The notes below the pieces were generated by a model. The model was given only the letters and a program-made list of their open reading frames with translations, searched no databases and was not told the DNA's origin. The position numbers and the translations under genes were made by a program. From Canna indica (lineage: Eukaryota > Streptophyta > Magnoliopsida > Zingiberales > Cannaceae), in assembly GCA_034359265.1 (NCBI GenBank), contig CP136891.1, positions 76,562,501 through 76,626,500 of the forward strand: 64,000 nucleotides of DNA, written 5' to 3'. This document shows positions 57,181 to 64,000 of the stretch, piece by piece; the first letter of the stretch is position 1; each line of letters opens with the position of its first letter.

Positions 57181-57673
57181 ATATTGTTCTCATGCATGTT
57201 GTCCATTTGTTGCATTTGCAAAATTATGCTGGCATGATATATTTTTTTTATGGTAATCATCCTCAAAATATGTTGTCATTTCTTTCCAGCATTTATTCTA
57301 TTATATTGTGCATTGCTTCTTTCTTAACTGCAGCATAAATCTTTATACAATCTTTACAATCTTCAGACAAGCTGAGATAGGTATACACATGTTTATTGTG
57401 TTTTAGTGAAATTATAAATAAATGACTTCATTTCTTATGTTATTTGTTTTTCATTCTTTGAAATGCTAATCATTTATTACCTGTTATGCATATTTAAAAG
57501 CGTGCAACGAAATTCTGCACTCAATAACGTTAGATTATTTTATTTTTAAAATCAAATAAATTATGCTTTCAACTTATTTTTAATTTGCATTGAGCACGAT
57601 ATATAAGTTTTCTCATTTTCTTAACTACATATCTACAGTTTATACCGTGTCTTGACTTCTGCATCGAACCAAC
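57181..57673. other. AT-rich DNA after the Helitron relic
   Basis: Nothing recognisable. It may be non-coding Helitron interior or flank. Confidence 0.4.
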
Positions 57674-57681
57674 TTGGTGTC

Positions 57682-58183
57682 TAGGGGTGGAAACATGCCA
57701 GGCCAGGCCAGGCTTTCGCCTTAACAGGCCAGACCTATATGATAGAAAATTGGTCTGGGCCTGGCCTGTGGCCTATCATAGGCTTAAATTTTAGCCCGAG
57801 CCTGGTCTGTTCATTAGCCTGGCCTGGCCTGTGGCCTGTTAAAGAAATCTGCTTTCAATATAAAATTTTGGCTTATCTTGGCCTGTGGCCTGTGTTTTAT
57901 TAAATTAAAACAATATTAGTTATTACATTAAAATTATTTTAATGTAAATATGTAATAAAATAATATTGTATATTTTATATATTTATATATACACCACTTT
58001 AACATGTCCACGCCGGCCTATCAAGCTCAATAGGCTTTAAATTGAGTCTGGGCCTAACCTGATAAATAAAATAGACATATTTCAAAGTCTTGGCCTAGTT
58101 TGTTTTTTAAACAGGCCAGGCCAAGCCATATACAGGCCAGACCACAGGGCCCCGACAGGCCGCCTAGCCTATTTCCACCCCTA
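57682..58183. mobile_element. hAT-type MITE, AGGCCAGGCC family
   Basis: The ends are TAGGGGTGGAAACA and (other strand) TAGGGGTGGAAATAGG, a good terminal inverted repeat. The 8-bp target duplication differs by one base: TTGGTGTC (57674-57681) and TTGGTGTT (58184-58191). The interior is palindromic, with 'ccaggccaggccagg', 'ggcctggcctgtggcct' and complements around an AT-rich centre. There is no coding capacity. Confidence 0.92.
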
Positions 58184-58191
58184 TTGGTGTT

Positions 58192-59483
58192 AGTGTTAAT
58201 TGTTAAATAAAGACAAATTATTGTTCTATGTGATGATATATTGGAGGATTCTTTTCTTAATAATTGATCTATTTAATTGACAGTTGGCACTGTGTGCTCA
58301 CACACAAACTTAATTTTGTAATTTTTTGTTAAATCCTACATAAATATACTTAATGTGAAAATATGGTCATTCTGTTTAAAACATCTTTTTTTTTGCACAT
58401 GTTTTTATCTCTATTTTTTTCCAGCCACATTGCATTATAATTACGCTTACTTTTTTATTAGATTTGTATTTTTTTTCTTCCACAATAATTTCTTTCTATA
58501 TTTTTTTTAATGATTACGCCGTCTAACAATTATGATTAAATTCCTATCAAATATTTGTGCAACCCTTGACTTATTAACACATTCTTTGTTTAATATATCT
58601 ATGAAAAGAAATGCAATGAAACCCACTTTTTATCTTAGCATGAGTGGTTCTGATAAAATGTAATCAAATGGATCTTTTCTCATGTTTTATATTTAATGTT
58701 CGTAATTGTTAAACATTTGCCTTCATTGTTTCTTTAGTGCACTGGTTTGATTGATTTAACAAGATATTTTTTTCGTTTCCCCCTGTCTTTTACGTTTGAT
58801 GAAAAAAAATGGTGTTTGCTAAACTTTTATATTGGTAGTTCATGTCTATAACAACTTAAGCTTCCTTGGAAGATAATTTCTTCATGTTAGCAAACTTTGT
58901 TTTAATTCCCTGTGTATATAAGCTGTTTTATATCAATCTATATAGCAAACTTTGTGGCTTCACTCCAACACAACCTCTAATGCCATGAGCTCTTTTTTTA
59001 TGTTACATAAGTAATTGTATCGAAATTTATGATCATCCATCCCACTTGGCTAAATATGTTTGAAACAGAACGTGTATGCGTAATATGCCCATCAAATTAA
59101 CTTCCATGATATGTTTTATGATGTATGCACATAGCAATGCATGGTTGAGCAATTGCACTTTGCACATTTCATAATGGCGAGCCATTTTATAATTTAGATT
59201 TGATTTTAATCCATTTGGTAATTAACATGAAAGGTTAATTCTATTCATCATGCACGGTTCTTTTTTGTGGCAAACATTCCTCAGTTTTCTTTGTATATTC
59301 AATCATCCACTCATATATTCTGACTTTCATAATTACTTGGACATGACAACTACACTCAAATGTTGCTTCATGTTGAATTATTTTTCTTCTTCTATACATT
59401 ATATTCGAATTTATTATTATAACAAATTTCATTTTTGTTTTCATATAATAACGATGATCATCGTTTGTCTTCTTTGACAGTTA
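58192..59483. other. Intergenic AT-rich DNA
   Basis: I see no gene or defined repeat. The two overlapping frames at 59241-59477 on opposite strands have no domain. Confidence 0.45.
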
Positions 59484-59965
59484 TGTGTAAGACAAATCTT
59501 ACACAAGAATTTCATGAATATAAGAATATCAGAAATAAATTAGTGAGATAAGATCTTACTTGATGACGACATAATTTGCAGCGGAATAAATTTCTGGATC
59601 TCCAAGAGAAGCCGGGTCTTCCTCCACAACACCGCCTCAAATGCTCTGCTTTCGATGGGGAAAGCAAATATGAGCTAGGGTTTTTCCACACGGTGTATAG
59701 AGGGGACCTAGCCACTATTTATAACTGATTATATGGGCCCGTCCATCACGGGCTTCATTAATCGGGCCTACACTTAATTAATCACACCAATCATGGTTAA
59801 GTGTTTCAAGCTCAAATCACATGGATCAAGATCACATGAGCTAATAGGCATCTTAATAATGGATCATAAGATCAAACCCGCTTTTATTAACTCAAAACAT
59901 TACAATTGATTGTAGCCCACATATATGAAAATGAAAATATAGAATATTTAGAAAATATTCTAACA
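59484..59965 (-). repeat. 3' LTR of the Ty1/copia element
   Basis: On the minus strand the LTR starts TGTTAGAATATTTTC at 59965, directly after the polypurine tract. It probably ends ...CTTACACA at 59484, giving about 482 bp with TGT/ACA ends. The left edge is set from terminal dinucleotides only, because the partner LTR lies beyond the window. A TATA box is at 59716-59724. The LTR ends in a strong 'gtgtaagac/tcttacac' inverted repeat. Confidence 0.75.
59716..59724 (-). promoter_or_regulatory. TATA box of the copia LTR
   Basis: TTATAAATA on the minus strand lies about 240 bp into the LTR, followed by 'gtggctaggtcccctctata'. It suits the U3/R boundary. Confidence 0.65.
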
Positions 59966-59980
59966 TTCTCCCACTTGGGC
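59966..59980 (-). other. Polypurine tract of the copia element
   Basis: GCCCAAGTGGGAGAA on the minus strand directly precedes the TGTTAG start of the 3' LTR, the expected plus-strand primer. The same AAGTGGGAGA-type tract is common in plant copia elements. Confidence 0.85.
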
Positions 59981-60648
59981 AAGATCAATTGTAAAATTTT
60001 ATTTTTTGAAAAAATTTAAAAAACGACACTCGGGTTTAATCACATACTTCAAAAATAAAAATGTGGCCACAAAATAAATAAAAATAAAATAAAAAATATG
60101 ATCCAAGATGCAACACTTATTATGACTCATATCAACAACCAATGATATCGAATCATGGCAGCCATCATGACAATACTGGACATAAGACTTTCCATGGTCA
60201 CGAATACCACTGACATTGCTGACAATTGTCATTGGTGTGAAATGTAGCATGAAAATAACACTCAAAATGATCCGATAAGAACAGTGTTATTTCCATTGTC
60301 AGTCCTCATACTTTCTCTTCTAGATATACCTTTCGGCAAGAGAAAGCGTATGGTTTTTTAAAAAACCATCAAGTCCCTAGACTCAAAATTGGCATCAATC
60401 AATGGGCAACATGATTCACATGACACCGAGCCTTTAAACAAAAACATGATGTCTCTAGACTTAAATATGGTATCAATCAAGAGACATTCTGATTCAAATG
60501 ATACCGAGTCTTAAATAATTATTGAACACATATATTAAATATGACAAGATTATCTCAAAGGAAAAAGAGTTTATTATTGAACATGCGGTTACATAAACCT
60601 ATCAATCATGTATCAAAGTGCTCAAAACAAAAGGAAAAATAACTCTCA
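59981..60648 (-). other. Non-coding 3' internal region of the copia element
   Basis: It lies between the pol stop and the polypurine tract. It contains a ~75-bp diverged direct repeat (about 60367-60440 and 60444-60515, sharing 'ctagact', 'tggtatcaatcaa' or similar, and 'gataccgagtctt'). No open frame of note; 59999-60265 has no domain. Confidence 0.65.
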
Positions 60649-63600
60649 CTAACCAAGCACATCAAAAGAACTCAGAATGCCCATATTTTCAACATGTCTT
60701 TTAAAGACTATGGGTCTGAGTCCCTTGGTTAAGGGATCAGCGAGCATCATATCTGTCTCTATGTGTTCAACTAAAATATCTCCTTTCTTTACAAGATCTC
60801 TAACAGTCAAATATTTCAACTCTAAATGTTTTGAGCCACTAGAGGTTTTATTGTTCTTCGTGAAGAACACAGCAGCACTGTTATCACAATAAATAGTAAG
60901 AGGCCTAGAAATAGAATCAACAAGACGAAGCCCAGAAATAAGATTCTTAAGCCAGACAGCTTGAGAAGCCGCAGCGTAACAGGCAACAAATTCTGCTTGC
61001 ATAGTGGAAGAAGCAACTAGAGTCTGTTTCTTACTTTTCCAAGAGATGGCTCCACCAGCTAATATGAAAATATATCCAGATGTAGATTTTCTGTCATCAA
61101 GGCACCCAGCAAGATCTGAGTCAGAATAGCCTACGATCTCTAAATTTTCTACTCTTTTATACACAAGCATGTGTTCTTTAGTCCTCTGCAGGTATCTCAT
61201 AACTTTCTTAGCTGCTACCCAATGATCATAGCCAGGATTTGACTGATATCTGCCCAAGACTCCAACAATAAAAGCAATGTCTGGTCTAGTGCAAACCTGT
61301 GCATACATCAGGCTCCCCAGTGCACTATCAAATGGCTTGCTATTCATTTGACCCTTTTCTAATACATTCTTAGGACATTGATTTTTGCTAAATTTATCCC
61401 CTTTAATGACAGGTACATCACCAGGCTTGCAATTTGACATGTTGAACCTTTCCAAAATTCGATTAACATAAGCTTTTTGAGATAATCCAAGCAAACAACG
61501 AGATCTGTCCCTATGGATTTCAATTCCCAGTACAAAAGAAGCTTCACCAAGATCCTTCATATCGAAAGATTTAGTCAACATGGATTTAGTTTCATGAAGG
61601 AGAGCAAGATCATTTGAAGCCAGCAGAATGTCATCCACATATAATATGAGAAAAATTATTTTGCTCCCACTGACCTTGATATATATGCAATGATCAACTT
61701 TATTTTCCTCAAAACCCATGGAAGTCACAATCATGTCAAATTTTAAATACCACTGTCTAGAAGCCTGTTTCAAACCATAAATGGACTTTCTCAATTTGCA
61801 TACCAAATGCTCACTGCCAGACTTTTGATAACCTTCAGGTTGATTCATATAAACCTCTTCATAGAGATCACCATTTAAAAATGCTGTTTTGACATCCATC
61901 TGATGTAACTCTAAATCAAAATGAGCTACAAGGGCCATAATAATTCTGAAAGAATCTTTAGAGGAAACAGGTGAGAAAGTTTCATTATAGTCAATGCCCT
62001 CTTTCTGGGTAAAACCCTTTGCAACAAGTCGGGCTTTGAACCTCTCAACATTACCTTTGGAGTCCTTCTTGGTTTTAAAAATCCACTTACAGCCAATAGG
62101 TCTATAATTTTCAGGTAATTCAACCAAATCCCAAACATTATTATCAGCCATAGAAAGCATTTCCTCATTCATAGCACATATCCATTTATCTGACTGTGCA
62201 CAAGAAATGGCTTGATTATAGTCACTAGGATCAAGGACATCCCCAACATCATAATCATTTTCATTAAGATATACCAAATAATCATCAGGGATTGCAGATC
62301 GCCTTTCTCTGGTAGATCTCCTCACTGGCACAGGTTCAGCAGGTTCAGCAGGAAACAGATCAACAATAGGATTAGGCAGATTAACAGCTAAAGGACTGTC
62401 CAAAGGAACAGGGGAATGAGGAATATTATCTTCATGACTAGCAACAGAATCACCTGGAACAAGTGACCTAAGATCATTGATAAAAGGAAGAGGTACTGAT
62501 ACATTGGTGATAGGTTCAGAATGAAGAGAATCAGGCTCAGCTATATCAAGTTCTAAAAATTTTGCTGTCAAGGACTCCACAATTTTAGTGCATCTGCTTG
62601 GACAATAAAAACGGTAGCCTTTTGAATGATCTGAATATCCAATGAAAAAACAACGAATGGTTCTAGAATCAAGCTTTTTCTCAGAGGGATTATAAATTCT
62701 CACTTCAGCAGGACATCCCCAGACTCGAAAATGATTTAAACTGGGTTTTCTACATGTCCACAGTTCAAAAGGGGTTTTGGGAACAGATTTACTGGGGACA
62801 CGGTTAAGAATATAGATAGAGGTTTTAATGGCTTCGCCCCACAGAAATTCTGGCAAATTCGACCTGCTCATCATGCTCCTCATCATATCCTTAAGAGTGC
62901 GGTTACGCCTTTCAGCTACACCATTTTGTTCAGGACTACCTGGCATGGTATATTGAGGAACAATGCCACATTCTTGCAAGTATGAAGCAAAAGGTCCTAC
63001 ATGTTGACCAGCAACACCATGTCTACCATAATACTCTCCTCCACGATCAGATCTCACTATCTTGATGACTGTTCCCAACTGTTTTTCAACTTCGGTCTTA
63101 AACACTTTGAATTTATCAAGCGCTTCAGACTTTTCTTTAATCAAATAAATATAGCCATATCGAGAAAAGTCATCAATAAAAGTGATAAAGTATTTATGAC
63201 CACAAATGGTAGGAGAGTAAGGTCCACTAATGTCTGTATGAATGATTTCCAATAGACTTGAACTTCTAGAAGCACTCCTTTTCTTAGTTTTGGTCAATTT
63301 ACCCCTAATACAATCAACACAAGTCCCCATATCTTCAAAATCTAAGGTAGGCAAAATGTCAATTTTAACAAGTCTTTCAATCCTTTCTTTAGAGATGTGA
63401 CCTAAGCGTTTATGCCATAAAAGAAAAGATTTATCTTTAATCCTAGATCTTTTAACAATTTTGTTTTCAATGTTTAGAGATGTAGATGGACAATCAGGAG
63501 CTAAGGACAACATATATAATCCATTAAACAAAGATCCACTTCCAATAATTTGAGAATTCAAAATAATATTCATATTTTCATTTCCAAAACTAAAATGAAA

Positions 63601-64000
63601 TCCAAGTTTATCTAAACAAGAAACAGAAATCAAATTTCTCCTAAATGAAGGTACATATAAGGTGTCCTTCAGAACAAGTTCAAATCCTGACTCTAAAAAC
63701 AATCTAACATCTCCTACAGACTCCACAGTTACTTCAAGATCATTTCCTACTCTCAGTTTGCTTTGCCTCAGACTTGGTTTCCTCAGGTTTGCAAAAATCT
63801 GCATAGAAATAGCAACATGGGTCGTGGACCCGCTATCAAACCACCAAGAATTAATAGGGACATCAACTAGATTAGACTCAAAACAAACAAGGGCTAAGGG
63901 GTTACCTCCAGCTTTTTGCTTCTTTTCTAACCAGGCCTTAAACTTTGTACATTCAAATCTTTTGTGTCCTTTCTTTTTGCAAAAGAGACATCTGACAGAT
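60649..64000 (-). CDS. Ty1/copia gag-pol polyprotein, 5' end outside window
   Basis: The frame is open from the window edge to TAA-type end at 60649, over 1100 codons with no break. In order it contains the gag zinc knuckle [14 protein letters not shown] near 63990-63950, protease FDSGST near 63840-63823, integrase HHCC finger then D, D, E in [17 protein letters not shown] and [10 protein letters not shown], and RT with [12 protein letters not shown] and catalytic YVDD. RNase H follows with [25 protein letters not shown] and LADPLTKG. All catalytic residues I checked are present, so pol looks functional. It lies 5' of the LTR at 59484-59965 in the same orientation. The order PR-IN-RT-RH makes it copia; I do not assign a clade. 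The annotated ATG at 63804 is internal, so the true start lies beyond 64000. Confidence 0.93.
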   Translation of the reverse strand, partial: SVRCLFCKKKGHKRFECTKFKAWLEKKQKAGGNPLALVCFESNLVDVPINSWWFDSGSTTHVAISMQIFANLRKPSLRQSKLRVGNDLEVTVESVGDVRLFLESGFELVLKDTLYVPSFRRNLISVSCLDKLGFHFSFGNENMNIILNSQIIGSGSLFNGLYMLSLAPDCPSTSLNIENKIVKRSRIKDKSFLLWHKRLGHISKERIERLVKIDILPTLDFEDMGTCVDCIRGKLTKTKKRSASRSSSLLEIIHTDISGPYSPTICGHKYFITFIDDFSRYGYIYLIKEKSEALDKFKVFKTEVEKQLGTVIKIVRSDRGGEYYGRHGVAGQHVGPFASYLQECGIVPQYTMPGSPEQNGVAERRNRTLKDMMRSMMSRSNLPEFLWGEAIKTSIYILNRVPSKSVPKTPFELWTCRKPSLNHFRVWGCPAEVRIYNPSEKKLDSRTIRCFFIGYSDHSKGYRFYCPSRCTKIVESLTAKFLELDIAEPDSLHSEPITNVSVPLPFINDLRSLVPGDSVASHEDNIPHSPVPLDSPLAVNLPNPIVDLFPAEPAEPVPVRRSTRERRSAIPDDYLVYLNENDYDVGDVLDPSDYNQAISCAQSDKWICAMNEEMLSMADNNVWDLVELPENYRPIGCKWIFKTKKDSKGNVERFKARLVAKGFTQKEGIDYNETFSPVSSKDSFRIIMALVAHFDLELHQMDVKTAFLNGDLYEEVYMNQPEGYQKSGSEHLVCKLRKSIYGLKQASRQWYLKFDMIVTSMGFEENKVDHCIYIKVSGSKIIFLILYVDDILLASNDLALLHETKSMLTKSFDMKDLGEASFVLGIEIHRDRSRCLLGLSQKAYVNRILERFNMSNCKPGDVPVIKGDKFSKNQCPKNVLEKGQMNSKPFDSALGSLMYAQVCTRPDIAFIVGVLGRYQSNPGYDHWVAAKKVMRYLQRTKEHMLVYKRVENLEIVGYSDSDLAGCLDDRKSTSGYIFILAGGAISWKSKKQTLVASSTMQAEFVACYAAASQAVWLKNLISGLRLVDSISRPLTIYCDNSAAVFFTKNNKTSSGSKHLELKYLTVRDLVKKGDILVEHIETDMMLADPLTKGLRPIVFKRHVENMGILSSFDVLG

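Noticed and set aside
59241..59477. Overlapping frames on opposite strands
   Set aside because: AT-rich chance frames just outside the copia LTR; no domain.
1..64000. tRNA and rRNA genes
   Set aside because: I looked for conserved A/B-box and rRNA core motifs by eye and found none; a tRNA scan could overturn this.

Overview
The window is nuclear DNA of a flowering plant. It has spliced genes for a LATERAL ORGAN BOUNDARIES (LBD) transcription factor and a MAP65 microtubule cross-linker, in AT-rich intergenic DNA full of plant transposon families (Tekay chromovirus, Ty1/copia, CACTA, MULE, hAT MITEs, Helitron, L1-type LINE). The contrast between very GC-rich exons (33902-34258, 48193-48516) and AT-rich flanks suggests a monocot; this is an inference and I cannot name a species.

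Layout. 1-900: AT-rich and repetitive DNA without a recognisable gene. 908-16438: two tandem copies of a ~2.79 kb segment. Each carries a ~728 bp CACTA-like end fragment, two ~600 bp AT-rich repeats, a hAT MITE and a ~69 bp repeat array. Copy A is split by a complete but inactivated Tekay-type Ty3/gypsy element (1550-11500, TSD ACTAG); copy B is the matching empty site. 16438-21290: a further diverged ~600 bp repeat, split by a reverse-strand gypsy-type solo LTR (16908-21137, TSD GTATT), itself split by a forward-strand solo LTR (18386-19947, TSD AAGAT). 21599-29370: a decayed L1-type LINE 3' part, interrupted by a CACTA/En-Spm transposon with both ends (22265-27991, TSD TCA) and by a hAT MITE (28645-29087, TSD GACCTAGC).

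29420-48520 is the gene-bearing part: an LBD18-like gene (33902-34926, +, with an apparent GC-AG intron), a foldback cluster (36739-38452), a MAP65-3/PLEIADE-like gene (39347-42847 coding, -, twelve coding exons plus a 5' UTR exon), and a small gene for an 83-residue conserved protein of unknown function (48193-48516, +). LBD18-type factors act in lateral-root and vascular development; MAP65-3 bundles antiparallel microtubules at the phragmoplast midzone in cytokinesis. I see no operon-like or functional linkage among the three genes.

48520-64000 is again transposon-rich: an AT-rich foldback, a MULE-like element with duplicated terminal inverted repeats and a MuDR fragment (50873-52269), a decayed Helitron replicase (53482-57180), a hAT MITE (57682-58183), and the 3' part of a reverse-strand Ty1/copia element whose pol frame is open to the window edge (LTR 59484-59965; pol 60649-64000).

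I found no new defence, biosynthetic or regulatory system. The notable content is a well-ordered transposon insertion history with internal empty sites, plus gene-level oddities: a GC-AG intron, a stop-free 72-bp intron, and a 39-residue triple repeat in the MAP65-3 tail. All coordinates come from reading the sequence by eye, and no alignment or search was run.
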